From Bacteroidota bacterium (GTDB lineage Bacteria > Bacteroidota > Bacteroidia > Bacteroidales > VadinHA17), in the NCBI GenBank assembly GCA_030642585.1, contig DAOWNN010000005.1:1-20107 (forward strand): 20,107 nucleotides of DNA, given 5' to 3'. The notes beneath the pieces were generated by a model. The model made no database searches, was not told the origin of the DNA, and worked only from the letters and a program-made list of their open reading frames with translations. A program made the translations under genes and the position numbers. Positions 7,032 to 16,196 of this stretch are shown here, one piece after another; position 1 is the first letter of the stretch, and every line of letters begins with the position of its first letter.

Positions 7032-7258
7032 CGTGATTACTAAAAAGATATGAGGTCCGCAAGGAATGAATTAAAAGAAGCCAGGGATTTCACGAACCGC
7101 ATAAAGGAGGTATAATAGATTACGCTTCTGCTGTTAATTATTTCACAGTACTCCCTGATCAAATTTGTGAAAAACTTGCAATTTATTATGTCAATAAAAT
7201 CACATTTATCAACATTATATTACTGATAATTATCCAATTAAATAGCTAATTGAATTTT

Positions 7259-7312
7259 GGGCTAAAGCCCGGAAGTATTCTATTATTCCTACTCCGCCCT
7301 AAAGGACGGAGT
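7259..7312. repeat. Pair of REP-like palindromes with CTAAAG cores
   Basis: The first palindrome is GGGC-TAAA-GCCC (7259-7270). The second has arms ACTCCGCCC (7291-7299) and GGACGGAGT (7304-7312) around TAAA, with one mismatch in nine pairs. They share the CTAAAG centre and are 20 nt apart. Paired palindromes like these occur many times in some Bacteroidota genomes and resemble the REP sequences mobilised by RAYT (TnpA-REP) transposases. Copy number cannot be judged from this window. Confidence 0.5.
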
Positions 7313-7439
7313 TAGTTATGAATATGCACAGAATAAAGAGACATCAAGATTACTCATCCATCCTGTTGCTGATTATGAACAGATCCTGAACAAAATTGCT
7401 AATGACATCTATAGATATGTTAAACAAGAATCCGAATAG
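7267..7439 (+). pseudogene. Open 3' remnant of a lost reading frame
   Basis: After a stop inside the first REP-like palindrome, one plus-strand frame stays open for about 56 codons to TAG 7437-7439. Its last part, RLLIHPVADYEQILNKIAND followed by IYRYVKQESE, has the composition of a normal amphipathic protein end. There is no suitable ATG in frame. It may be the C-terminus of a gene cut by the repeat insertion, or chance. Family not recognised. Confidence 0.25.
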
Positions 7440-7460
7440 ATCCCGAAATAAATTCGGGAT
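7440..7460. repeat. Palindrome with 8-bp arms ATCCCGAA/TTCGGGAT
   Basis: Perfect arms at 7440-7447 and 7453-7460 around a 5-nt loop ATAAA, immediately after the remnant frame's stop codon. On neither strand is it followed by a clear U tract, so a terminator role is doubtful. Similar CCCGAA...TTCGGG palindromes are recurrent intergenic repeats in Bacteroidota. Confidence 0.5.
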
Positions 7461-7523
7461 GACCAGAAATTAGTCATGCCGAACTTGTTTATTCACTTTG
7501 TTCATGTACCTTCCTGTAAAGCA

Positions 7524-7560
7524 TAAAAAAATCCCCTGCTTAAAATATAAGCAGAGGATT
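7524..7560 (-). terminator. Strong intrinsic terminator of the rpoBC-DUF3467 transcript
   Basis: On the minus strand a 13-bp stem (arms at 7548-7560 and 7530-7542, one U-G wobble) closes a 5-nt loop and is followed by a run of T. It lies 24 nt after the DUF3467 stop codon. Stem length, small loop and U tract make this the clearest terminator in the window and mark the end of the RNA polymerase operon. Confidence 0.88.
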
Positions 7561-7584
7561 CAATATAGTTTTTTACTAGTACAA

Positions 7585-7911
7585 TTAAGCCTGGGCTGTT
7601 GGGCCCCCAAAGTTCATAGGCATTACCGGTCCCCCTGAGCTTTTAACATCCTTAATATGGCCATGAACAGATTCAAACTTCCCAATATTATCCTTCAATG
7701 CAAGCATCAATCTTTTTGCATGTTCCGGAGTAAGTATTATTCTTGATTTCACCTGTGCTTTAGGAATTCCGGGCATAACCCTTACAAAGTCAACAACAAA
7801 CTCAGAGCTTGAGTGAGTAATAACTGCCAGGTTTGAGTACACTCCCTGAGCCACTTCCTCATTCAGTTCAATGTTAATCTGTCCTGGGTTTACTTTCTTT
7901 TTGTCTTCCAT
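7585..7911 (-). CDS. DUF3467 domain protein (108 aa)
   Basis: Small soluble protein of unknown function. The core reads ITHSSSEFVVDFVRVMPG (32-49) followed by RIILTPEHAKRLMLALKDNI (61-80), which I recognise as DUF3467; the tail is Gly/Pro-rich (PVMPMNFGGPTAQA). No membrane segment or cysteine motif is seen. It begins 20 nt after rpoC and precedes the operon terminator, so it is almost certainly co-transcribed with the RNA polymerase subunits. I recall the same position after rpoC in other Bacteroidota, which hints at a role near transcription, but no function is established. Confidence 0.88.
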   Translation of the reverse strand: MEDKKKVNPGQINIELNEEVAQGVYSNLAVITHSSSEFVVDFVRVMPGIPKAQVKSRIILTPEHAKRLMLALKDNIGKFESVHGHIKDVKSSGGPVMPMNFGGPTAQA

Positions 7912-7931
7912 AATAGTACGATTCAGAATGA

Positions 7932-10900
7932 TTACTCTTCCAGAATAATATCGGCATCTTCTTCCTTAGCCTTCATTAAAGCATCATATTCCTCTTTAGA
8001 TCCAACCACCATATCTGAATAAGAACGCAGTCCTGTTCCGGCAGGAATCAGGTGTCCTACAATCACATTCTCTTTCAATCCTTCGAGGTTGTCTACTTTT
8101 CCAAAAATAGCTGCTTCATTCAGCACTTTTGTTGTTTCCTGGAACGATGCAGCAGACATGAAGCTCTTTGTTTGAAGTGCAGCTTTTGTTATTCCCTGAA
8201 GAACAGTATTGGATGTTGCGGGAACAGCGTCTCTTGCTTCCACTACCTTCATGTCTTTTCTTTTCAATACAGAATTTTCATCACGCAATTTTCGTGCTGT
8301 AACAATTTGTCCAGCTTGTAAGTTTGTAGAATCACCCGGATTTTCAATGAACTTCAGGTCAAAAATCCAATCGTTCCCATTCATAAATTCCCATTTATCA
8401 ACAATCTGCTTTTCGAGGAATTTTGTATCACCCGGATCATCAATGATCACTTTTCTCATCATTTGTCGAACAATAACCTCAAAGTGCTTATCATTGATCT
8501 TCACTCCCTGCAACCTGTACACCTCCTGCACTTCATTCACAATATATTCCTGAACTGCAGTCGGACCTTGAATGGCAAGTATATCTGCCGGAGTAATAGA
8601 ACCATCAGAAAGAGGGATCCCGGCCCTAACAAAATCATTCTCCTGTACCAGGAACTGACGAGAAAGCGGAACAAGGTATTTTTTAATCTCTCCTGTTCTT
8701 GACTGAATAATGATTTCACGGTTTCCTCTTTTGATCTTTCCAAAAGAAACCTCACCATCAATTTCAGATACCACCGCAGGATTAGAAGGATTCCTCGCTT
8801 CAAAAAGTTCGGTTACCCTGGGTAATCCTCCTGTTATGTCACCTGATTTCCCTACTGCACGAGGTATTTTCACAAGAATATCTCCTTCTTTAACTGTTTT
8901 ATTCTCTTCGATCATCAAGTGTGCTCCAACAGGCAGGTTATAAGACTTAATAGTATCTTTCTTTGTACCAACTACTTTGACTATCGGGTTCTTGGTTTTA
9001 TCACGGGTTTCAGTAATTACTTTCTCCCTAAAACCAGTCTGTTCATCAGTTTCTTCACGGTAGGTAATTCCTTCAATTAAATTCTCAAATTGAATTTTAC
9101 CTTTAATTTCTGAAACAATAATAGCATTGTATGGATCCCAATCACAGATCAGATCACCCTTTTTCACTTTGGACCCACTCTTAATATAGATGTTGGCCCC
9201 ATAAGGAATGTTATGTGTACTAAATGTAGCATTGGTATTCGGGTCAATAATCCTCAATTCTGCCAATCTGCCAATAACCACCTGCACCTTTTTACCCAGT
9301 TCATTTACCTTTTCAACAGAACGCAACTCATCAATTTCTATAATCCCATCATGTTTGGTTACAATACTTGATTCTGCAGTAATATTACTTGCAGTTCCAC
9401 CCACATGGAATGTTCTAAGTGTCAACTGGGTTCCTGGTTCTCCAATAGATTGTGCGGCAATAACACCAACAGCTTCTCCATTCTGAACCATCCTACCGGT
9501 TGCGAGGTTTCGTCCATAGCATTTTGAGCAAACACCTCTTTTTGTTTCACAGGTTAATACCGACCGTATTTCAATCTGCTCAATCGGTGACTCTTCAATC
9601 TCCATGGCAATATCCTCAGTAATTTCTATGCCTGAAGCAATCAGTAATTCACCGGTGCCAGGATGATTGACATCATGAACTGTAGTTCGTCCAAGTATTC
9701 TTTCACCCAGAGTTTCAACCACATCCTCATTTTTCTTTATGGTAGTGGCAACAAGTCCCCTAAGGGTTCCACAATCTTCCTCATTTATAATTACATCCTG
9801 AGAAACATCAACAAGACGACGTGTAAGATAACCAGCATCAGCTGTTTTCAGGGCTGTATCTGCAAGACCTTTACGTGCACCATGGGTTGAAATAAAATAC
9901 TCAAGTACAGAAAGGCCTTCTTTAAAGTTCGATAAAATTGGGTTTTCAATAATCTCATTACCTGTTGATCCGGATTTCTGTGGCTTTGCCATCAAGCCCC
10001 TCATGCCTGAAAGCTGACGAATTTGTTCTTTCGATCCACGAGCTCCTGAATCAAGCATCATATATACAGGATTAAACCCTTGCTTGTCTGTAATTAACTT
10101 ATTCATAAGGGTTTGAGTCAGCTTGGCATTTATATGAGTCCAAACATCAATTACCTGATTGTATCTTTCATTGTTGGTTATGAAGCCCATATTATAATTA
10201 TTCACCACTTCATCAACCTGCTCATATCCTTCATTTACGAGAACTTCTTTGGCATCAGGTACAATAACATCATCCAGATTGAAAGATAAGCCACCCTTAA
10301 ATGCCATTTTAAATCCAATATTTTTAATATCATCCAAAAACTTAGCGGCAGTATTGGTTCCTGCTTGTTTTAAAACTCTACCAATAATATCCCGGAGTGA
10401 TTTCTTAGTAAGCAATTCATTCAGGTAACCAATTTCATTGGGTACATATTCGTTAAAAAGAATTCTGCCTACGGTGGTTTCCACTACTTTCTTAACCGGC
10501 TTGTCATCTTCAAGATCATCAACACGCACCTTAATAATTGCATGCAAATCAACTTGCTTTTCATTATAGGCAATGGTAACTTCTTCCGGGGAATAAAATG
10601 TAAGTCCCTCACCTTTTACTTTTTCTTTCGGTGTGCTTTTCCTGGCTTTAGTAATATAATAGAGTCCAAGTACCATATCCTGGGAAGGAACAGCAATGGG
10701 AGCACCATTAGCAGGATTCAGGATGTTATGGGAGGCCAACATCAGCAATTGAGCTTCAAGTATGGCAGCATTCCCAAGTGGAAGGTGAACGGCCATCTGG
10801 TCTCCATCAAAGTCAGCGTTAAAAGCTGTACATACAAGGGGGTGTAATTGAATTGCTTTACCTTCAATAAGTTTTGGTTGGAAAGCCTGTATTCCTAAGC

Positions 10901-12227
10901 GGTGAAGTGTGGGTGCCCTGTTTAAGAGTACAGGATGACCCTTCAAAACGTTTTCAAGAATATCCCAAACCAGCGGGTCTTTTTGATCCACAAGTTTCTT
11001 TGCAGATTTAACAGTTTTTACTATCCCTCTTTCAATTAATTTGCGAATAATAAATGGCTTATATAATTCCGCGGCCATATCTTTTGGGATGCCGCATTCA
11101 TGCAGGTTAAGTTCGGGGCCAACCACAATTACAGACCTTGCAGAATAGTCAACTCTTTTTCCTAAAAGATTTTGACGAAACCTGCCCTGTTTTCCCTTCA
11201 GGCTATCACTCAGCGACTTGAGAGGCCTGTTTGCTTCTGTTTTAACTGCGTTAGCTTTTCTTGAGTTATCAAACAATGAATCCACTGCCTCCTGCAACAT
11301 TCTCTTTTCATTTCTCAGAATAACTTCCGGAGCTTTAATCTCTATTAATCTTTTCAGACGATTGTTTCTGATAATCACACGGCGGTATAGATCATTCAGG
11401 TCAGATGTGGCAAAACGACCACCATCAAGAGGTACAAGAGGACGTAACTCGGGTGGAATTACCGGCACTACTTTAATAATCATCCATTCAGGGCGATTAA
11501 CTTTGGCAGATACCCTGAAGGCTTCAACTACCTGAAGTCTTTTCAGAGCTTCATTTTTTCTTTGTTGTGAAGTTTCATTATTTGCCTGATTTCTTAGTGC
11601 ATAAGCCATACCGTCCAGATCAATTCTGGAAAGAAGTTTGTGCAGGGCATTGGCACCCATATCTGCAATAAACTTATCCGGGTCTGAATCCTCCAGGTAC
11701 TGATTTTCTTTAGGCAGAGTTGCCAGAATCTCCAAATACTCTTCCTCTGTCAGAAAGTCAAGGTATTTAACATCATCAGCCGCCTTAATCCCCGGATTGA
11801 TAACAACGTATCTTTCATAATAAATGATAGAATCCAGTTTCTTGGTAGGAAGGCCAATAAGATATCCAATTTTATTTGGGAGAGACTTAAAATACCAGAT
11901 ATGAGCTACAGGTACAACCAGGGCAATGTGCCCCATTCTTTCACGCCTCACCTTTTTCTCAGTGACTTCAACACCACATCGGTCACATACGATTCCCTTG
12001 TAACGAATCCTTTTATACTTTCCACAGTGGCACTCGTAATCTTTCACCGGTCCAAAGATCCTCTCACAAAACAAGCCATCTCTTTCAGGCTTATATGTCC
12101 TGTAATTGATAGTTTCAGGTTTAAGCACCTCACCATTGGATTTTTCAAGAATCTCTTCGGGAGAGGCCAGGCCAATAGTAATTTTTGTAAAATCACTTTT
12201 AACTTTGGTGTCTTTTCTAAAGGACAT
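7932..12227 (-). CDS. rpoC: DNA-directed RNA polymerase subunit beta' (1431 aa)
   Basis: Largest RNA polymerase subunit, holding the active-site metal. NADFDGDQMAVH at 470-481 carries the Mg2+-binding Asp472/474/476. The N-terminal zinc site uses Cys66, Cys68, Cys81 and Cys84; the second uses Cys819, Cys893, Cys900 and Cys903. The bridge helix lies at about 770-806 and the trigger-loop segment GEPGTQLTLRTFHVGG at 929-944. The long, lysine-rich region between the trigger-loop helices and the C-terminus is typical of Bacteroidota. The end, EEDADIILEE, is the usual acidic tail. It starts 55 nt after rpoB and is followed by the DUF3467 gene. Confidence 0.99.
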   Translation of the reverse strand: MSFRKDTKVKSDFTKITIGLASPEEILEKSNGEVLKPETINYRTYKPERDGLFCERIFGPVKDYECHCGKYKRIRYKGIVCDRCGVEVTEKKVRRERMGHIALVVPVAHIWYFKSLPNKIGYLIGLPTKKLDSIIYYERYVVINPGIKAADDVKYLDFLTEEEYLEILATLPKENQYLEDSDPDKFIADMGANALHKLLSRIDLDGMAYALRNQANNETSQQRKNEALKRLQVVEAFRVSAKVNRPEWMIIKVVPVIPPELRPLVPLDGGRFATSDLNDLYRRVIIRNNRLKRLIEIKAPEVILRNEKRMLQEAVDSLFDNSRKANAVKTEANRPLKSLSDSLKGKQGRFRQNLLGKRVDYSARSVIVVGPELNLHECGIPKDMAAELYKPFIIRKLIERGIVKTVKSAKKLVDQKDPLVWDILENVLKGHPVLLNRAPTLHRLGIQAFQPKLIEGKAIQLHPLVCTAFNADFDGDQMAVHLPLGNAAILEAQLLMLASHNILNPANGAPIAVPSQDMVLGLYYITKARKSTPKEKVKGEGLTFYSPEEVTIAYNEKQVDLHAIIKVRVDDLEDDKPVKKVVETTVGRILFNEYVPNEIGYLNELLTKKSLRDIIGRVLKQAGTNTAAKFLDDIKNIGFKMAFKGGLSFNLDDVIVPDAKEVLVNEGYEQVDEVVNNYNMGFITNNERYNQVIDVWTHINAKLTQTLMNKLITDKQGFNPVYMMLDSGARGSKEQIRQLSGMRGLMAKPQKSGSTGNEIIENPILSNFKEGLSVLEYFISTHGARKGLADTALKTADAGYLTRRLVDVSQDVIINEEDCGTLRGLVATTIKKNEDVVETLGERILGRTTVHDVNHPGTGELLIASGIEITEDIAMEIEESPIEQIEIRSVLTCETKRGVCSKCYGRNLATGRMVQNGEAVGVIAAQSIGEPGTQLTLRTFHVGGTASNITAESSIVTKHDGIIEIDELRSVEKVNELGKKVQVVIGRLAELRIIDPNTNATFSTHNIPYGANIYIKSGSKVKKGDLICDWDPYNAIIVSEIKGKIQFENLIEGITYREETDEQTGFREKVITETRDKTKNPIVKVVGTKKDTIKSYNLPVGAHLMIEENKTVKEGDILVKIPRAVGKSGDITGGLPRVTELFEARNPSNPAVVSEIDGEVSFGKIKRGNREIIIQSRTGEIKKYLVPLSRQFLVQENDFVRAGIPLSDGSITPADILAIQGPTAVQEYIVNEVQEVYRLQGVKINDKHFEVIVRQMMRKVIIDDPGDTKFLEKQIVDKWEFMNGNDWIFDLKFIENPGDSTNLQAGQIVTARKLRDENSVLKRKDMKVVEARDAVPATSNTVLQGITKAALQTKSFMSAASFQETTKVLNEAAIFGKVDNLEGLKENVIVGHLIPAGTGLRSYSDMVVGSKEEYDALMKAKEEDADIILEE

Positions 12228-12282
12228 ATTTTAAGAATTTAAAATTTCAATTTCTACAATTCAGCAAACTTGACTCACTTTT

Positions 12283-15200
12283 TTAAGAAGTCAATTGAAG
12301 GTTCAGACCCAATCCTCTAAGTTCATGTAATAATACATTCAATGACTCAGGTATGCCAGGAACTGGCATATTCTCACCTTTTACAATTGCTTCGTAAGTT
12401 TTAGCACGACCAATTACATCATCCGATTTTACAGTAAGAATCTCTTGCAAAATATTGGCTGCTCCAAATGCTTCCAGTGCCCAGACCTCCATTTCACCAA
12501 ATCTCTGTCCACCAAATTGAGCTTTACCACCTAAAGGCTGCTGTGTAATCAAAGAGTATGGTCCGATAGAACGGGCATGCATCTTATCGTCTACCATGTG
12601 TCCCAGTTTCAGCATATAAATTACTCCAACAGTAGCGGGTTGGTCAAATCTTTCGCCTGTTCCACCATCATAGAGATAAGTTTTACCATAATCCGGTAAT
12701 CCTGCCTTACGAGTATATTCGGTAATTTGTTCAAGGCTGGCTCCATCAAAAATTGGAGTTGAAAATTTCAATCCAAGTTTCAAACCGGCCCATCCCAGAA
12801 CCGATTCGTAGATCTGGCCCAGATTCATCCTTGATGGTACTCCAAGTGGATTTAATACTATATCAACCGGAGTTCCATCTTCAAGAAATGGCATATCCTC
12901 TTGCCTCACAATCCTGGCTACGATTCCTTTATTCCCATGTCGTCCGGCCATTTTATCCCCAACTTTAACCTTTCTCTTCTTGGCAATATAAACCTTAGCA
13001 AGCTGAATGATCCCAACCGGAAGTTCGTCGCCAATTGTTATGTTATATTTCTTTCGCTTAAAGATCCCATCTGTTTCCTTAAACTCGAGCATATAGTTGT
13101 ACAGAAGTGCCTTAATGATTTCATTCTTCTTTTTGTCAGTTGTCCACTTTCCAGGATTCACATTCAAAAAGTTAATTTCCTGAAGGGATTTAAGGGTGAA
13201 TTTTGTACCCTTTTTTATCACATCTGCATTCAGAAAATCCTTCACACCCTGGGAGGTCTTCCCATTTACCAGTATAAAAAGTTTGTCTACGAGTTTAGCA
13301 CTCAGTTCATCCACATTCTTTTTAAATTCGACTTCTATTCGTTCAATGATAGGCTTTTCTGAAGATTTTGCTCTTCTGTCTTTTATAGAACGCGAAAATA
13401 ATTTTTTATCAATTACTACACCGTCAAGTGAGGGTCCAGCCTTCAGGGAAGCATCTTTTACATCTCCGGCCTTATCTCCAAAAATAGCCCGAAGTAATTT
13501 CTCTTCCGGAGATGGGTCTGATTCTCCTTTCGGAGTAATCTTCCCAATAAGAATATCTCCAGGTCTCACATGTGCCCCAATTCTGATGAGACCATTTTCA
13601 TCAAGATTCTTTGTTGCTTCTTCACTTACATTTGGAATATCTGAGGTAAGCTCTTCCAGGCCTCGCTTGGTATCTCTTACTTCAAGAAGATATTCATCAA
13701 TGTGAATGGAAGTGAAGATATCTTCGCGTACAACTTTTTCAGAAATTACAATTGCATCCTCAAAGTTGTATCCTTGCCAGGGCATAAAGGCTACCTTCAG
13801 ATTTCTCCCCAGTGCCAGTTCCCCATTTTGCGTTGCATAACCTTCAGTAAGAGGCTGTCCCTTTACCACTTTATCCCCTTTGCTAACCACCGGTTTAATT
13901 ATAACTGAGGTATTCTGGTTGGTCTTCTTAAACTTTGAAAGTGAATATTTTTTTACATCGTCATCAAAAGAAATGAATTTCTCTTCATCTGAACGCATGT
14001 AACGAATAATAATTTCATTGGCATCTACAAACTCAACCACCCCTTCACCATCTGCTATAAATAATATCCTGGAATCACTAACCATTGTCTTTTCAATTCC
14101 TGTTCCCACTATAGGAGCTTCCGGATTCAAAAGTGGTACTGCCTGGCGCATCATATTTGATCCCATCAATGCGCGGTTTGCATCATCATGCTCCAGGAAG
14201 GGTATCAAAGAGGCTGCAATAGAAGCAATTTGGTTTGGAGCAACATCCATCAAATCGACATCGCTTGCATCAGAATATGGGAAATCTCCTTCAAACCTGG
14301 ATTTCACTTTCTGATTTACAAAGTCACCATCCTCATTAAAAGGGGCATTTGCCTGTGCAATTACTTTTTCCTCCTCCTCCTCTGCACTAAGAAAAACCAC
14401 ACTTTTATTATCCAAATCAATTTTCCCGCCATCAACTTTCCTGTATGGAGTTTCAATAAAACCCAGAGTATTGATCTTAGCGTATACACATAGAGAAGAT
14501 ATCAGTCCAATATTTGGTCCTTCAGGAGTTTCAATTGGACAAAGCCTTCCATAATGAGTGTAATGTACATCCCTTACTTCAAAACCGGCTCTTTCACGTG
14601 AAAGTCCTCCAGGCCCCAGAGCTGACATTCTTCTTTTATGGGTCATCTCAGCTAAAGGATTTGTTTGATCCATGAACTGGGATAGTTGGTTTGTCCCAAA
14701 AAATGAATTGATTACAGAAGAGAGGGTTTTTGAGTTGATCAAATCAATAGGAGCAAAAACCTCATTGTCACGAACATTCATTCTTTCTCTGATAGTCCTA
14801 GCCATTCTAGCCAAACCAACTCCAAACTGGTTATATAGTTGTTCTCCAACAGTCCTTACCCTTCTGTTGCTTAAGTGGTCAATATCATCGACATCAGCTT
14901 TTGAATTCAATAATTCAATAAGATATTTAATAATCTCGATAATATCCTCCCTGGTTAGTACCTTAATATCCATATCTGTATTAAGGCCCAGTTTTTTATT
15001 TAAACGATATCGTCCGACATCACCCAGGTTATATCTTTTTACTGAAAAGAAAAGTTTATCAATTACATCCCTGGCAGTTGCTTCATCAGGTGGTTCTGAA
15101 TTTCTAAGCTGCCTGTATATGTGCAAAACTGCTTCTTTCTCAGAGTTACATGGATCTTTATGCAGGGTATTATAAATAATTGCATAATCAGAAATATTTT

Positions 15201-16098
15201 GATCTTCCCTGTGTAAAAGAATAGTCTTTGAACCTGAATCAACAATTTGCTCAATATGTTCAGATTCCAACATGGTTTCCCGGTCAAGAACTACTTCATT
15301 TCTTTCAATTGATACAACTTCTCCGGTATCTTCATCAACAAAATCTTCCACCCATGATTTCAGAACCCTGGCTGCCAATTTCCTTCCAAGAGCTTTCTTA
15401 AGTCCGGTCTTTGTAACTTTAATTTCATCAGCCAGATTAAAGATCTCAAGAATATCTTTATCGCTTTCAAATCCAATTGCCCTCAACAATGTTGTAACAG
15501 GAAGCTTTTTCTTCCTGTCAATATATGCATACATTACATTATTGATATCAGTTGCAAACTCTATCCAGGAACCCTTGAATGGAATAATCCTGGCAGAATA
15601 CAGTTTGGTACCATTAGCATGCAGACTTTGTCCAAAGAACACCCCCGGAGATCTGTGTAATTGTGAAACAACCACCCGCTCTGCACCATTTATTACAAAT
15701 GTCCCCCTCTCGGTCATATAGGGAACAGTTCCCAAATACACGTCTTGCACCTGGGTTTCAAAATCTTCATGCTCAGGATCTGTACAATAGAGTCTGAGTT
15801 TTGCTTTAAGGGGAACGCTATAGGTTAACCCTCTTTCAATACATTCATTAATTACATAACGCGGTGGGTCAACAGAGTAATCAATAAACTCAAGCACAAA
15901 ATTATTTCGGGTGTCAGAAATTGGAAAGTTCTCACTGAAAACCTTATGCAATCCTTCTGTCCTTCTATCATCAGGAGTTGTTTCAATCTGAAAAAAATCT
16001 GAAAATGATTTCAGCTGAATTTCAAGAAAATCCGGGTAATCCAGTTGATTTCGTAGTGTTGCAAAATTAATTCGGTCAGTTTTCTTTGTTGAAGCCAT
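12283..16098 (-). CDS. rpoB: DNA-directed RNA polymerase subunit beta (1271 aa)
   Basis: Second large RNA polymerase subunit; with beta' it forms the catalytic cleft. The rifampicin-binding region at 469-494 reads GTNQLSQFMDQTNPLAEMTH and continues KRRMSALG. Asp477, His487 and Ser492 stand for E. coli Asp516, His526 and Ser531, the common resistance positions, so this copy looks like the sensitive form. The ETPEGPNIGLI motif follows at 523-533, and the AGRHGNKG motif lies in the C-terminal third. The start MASTKKTDRINF is the usual Bacteroidota N-terminus. The gap to rplL (98 nt) holds a terminator-like hairpin that may reduce rpoBC expression relative to ribosomal proteins. Confidence 0.99.
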   Translation of the reverse strand: MASTKKTDRINFATLRNQLDYPDFLEIQLKSFSDFFQIETTPDDRRTEGLHKVFSENFPISDTRNNFVLEFIDYSVDPPRYVINECIERGLTYSVPLKAKLRLYCTDPEHEDFETQVQDVYLGTVPYMTERGTFVINGAERVVVSQLHRSPGVFFGQSLHANGTKLYSARIIPFKGSWIEFATDINNVMYAYIDRKKKLPVTTLLRAIGFESDKDILEIFNLADEIKVTKTGLKKALGRKLAARVLKSWVEDFVDEDTGEVVSIERNEVVLDRETMLESEHIEQIVDSGSKTILLHREDQNISDYAIIYNTLHKDPCNSEKEAVLHIYRQLRNSEPPDEATARDVIDKLFFSVKRYNLGDVGRYRLNKKLGLNTDMDIKVLTREDIIEIIKYLIELLNSKADVDDIDHLSNRRVRTVGEQLYNQFGVGLARMARTIRERMNVRDNEVFAPIDLINSKTLSSVINSFFGTNQLSQFMDQTNPLAEMTHKRRMSALGPGGLSRERAGFEVRDVHYTHYGRLCPIETPEGPNIGLISSLCVYAKINTLGFIETPYRKVDGGKIDLDNKSVVFLSAEEEEEKVIAQANAPFNEDGDFVNQKVKSRFEGDFPYSDASDVDLMDVAPNQIASIAASLIPFLEHDDANRALMGSNMMRQAVPLLNPEAPIVGTGIEKTMVSDSRILFIADGEGVVEFVDANEIIIRYMRSDEEKFISFDDDVKKYSLSKFKKTNQNTSVIIKPVVSKGDKVVKGQPLTEGYATQNGELALGRNLKVAFMPWQGYNFEDAIVISEKVVREDIFTSIHIDEYLLEVRDTKRGLEELTSDIPNVSEEATKNLDENGLIRIGAHVRPGDILIGKITPKGESDPSPEEKLLRAIFGDKAGDVKDASLKAGPSLDGVVIDKKLFSRSIKDRRAKSSEKPIIERIEVEFKKNVDELSAKLVDKLFILVNGKTSQGVKDFLNADVIKKGTKFTLKSLQEINFLNVNPGKWTTDKKKNEIIKALLYNYMLEFKETDGIFKRKKYNITIGDELPVGIIQLAKVYIAKKRKVKVGDKMAGRHGNKGIVARIVRQEDMPFLEDGTPVDIVLNPLGVPSRMNLGQIYESVLGWAGLKLGLKFSTPIFDGASLEQITEYTRKAGLPDYGKTYLYDGGTGERFDQPATVGVIYMLKLGHMVDDKMHARSIGPYSLITQQPLGGKAQFGGQRFGEMEVWALEAFGAANILQEILTVKSDDVIGRAKTYEAIVKGENMPVPGIPESLNVLLHELRGLGLNLQLTS

Positions 16099-16137
16099 TG
16101 TATAGGATAATTATTTTGAAGCTGAATAAATATTACC

Positions 16138-16171
16138 AAAAAGGCTTAGAATCCCCTTTTAGGGACTCTAA
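16138..16171 (-). terminator. Candidate attenuator hairpin between rplL and rpoB
   Basis: On the minus strand the arms TTAGAGTCCC (16162-16171) and GGGATTCTAA (16146-16155) form 10 pairs with one G-U wobble and a 6-nt loop, followed by GCC and five T. It lies 25 nt after the rplL stop and about 40 nt before the rpoB start. E. coli has a partial terminator at this same place that lowers rpoBC transcription below that of the ribosomal proteins; the same role is inferred here. Confidence 0.65.
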
Positions 16172-16196
16172 ACCTGAAAGTCAAGATATGATTATG

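Larger units (their letters stand above)
6929..7523. other. Gene-free accessory stretch with repeats and ORF debris
   Basis: No intact gene is visible in about 600 bp. It contains the right part of the 115-bp inverted-repeat structure, an isolated AAAGGAGGT (7103-7111) with no start codon placed to use it, an AT-rich section (about 7130-7255) with frequent stops, a pair of REP-like palindromes (7259-7312), the open 3' end of a lost reading frame (to 7439) and a further palindrome (7440-7460). The mixture of GC-rich repeats and stop-riddled AT-rich sequence suggests decayed or inserted DNA between two well-kept operons. Confidence 0.6.

Noticed and set aside
6805..7062. 85-residue minus-strand ORF across the end of the thioredoxin-like gene
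   Set aside because: It overlaps the real coding sequence antisense and runs through the inverted-repeat DNA; no domain is recognisable.
7103..7111. AAAGGAGGT, a perfect Shine-Dalgarno-like sequence
   Set aside because: No ATG, GTG or TTG follows at a usable distance in an open frame, and Bacteroidota rarely use such sites.
12228..12282. Search for a promoter or hairpin in the rpoB-rpoC gap
   Set aside because: The 55-nt spacer is AT-rich with no TAnnTTTG box and no convincing stem.
8052..15721. Many plus-strand ORFs of 70-170 codons opposite rpoB and rpoC
   Set aside because: They are shadows of two unmistakable long genes; their translations have skewed composition and no domains.
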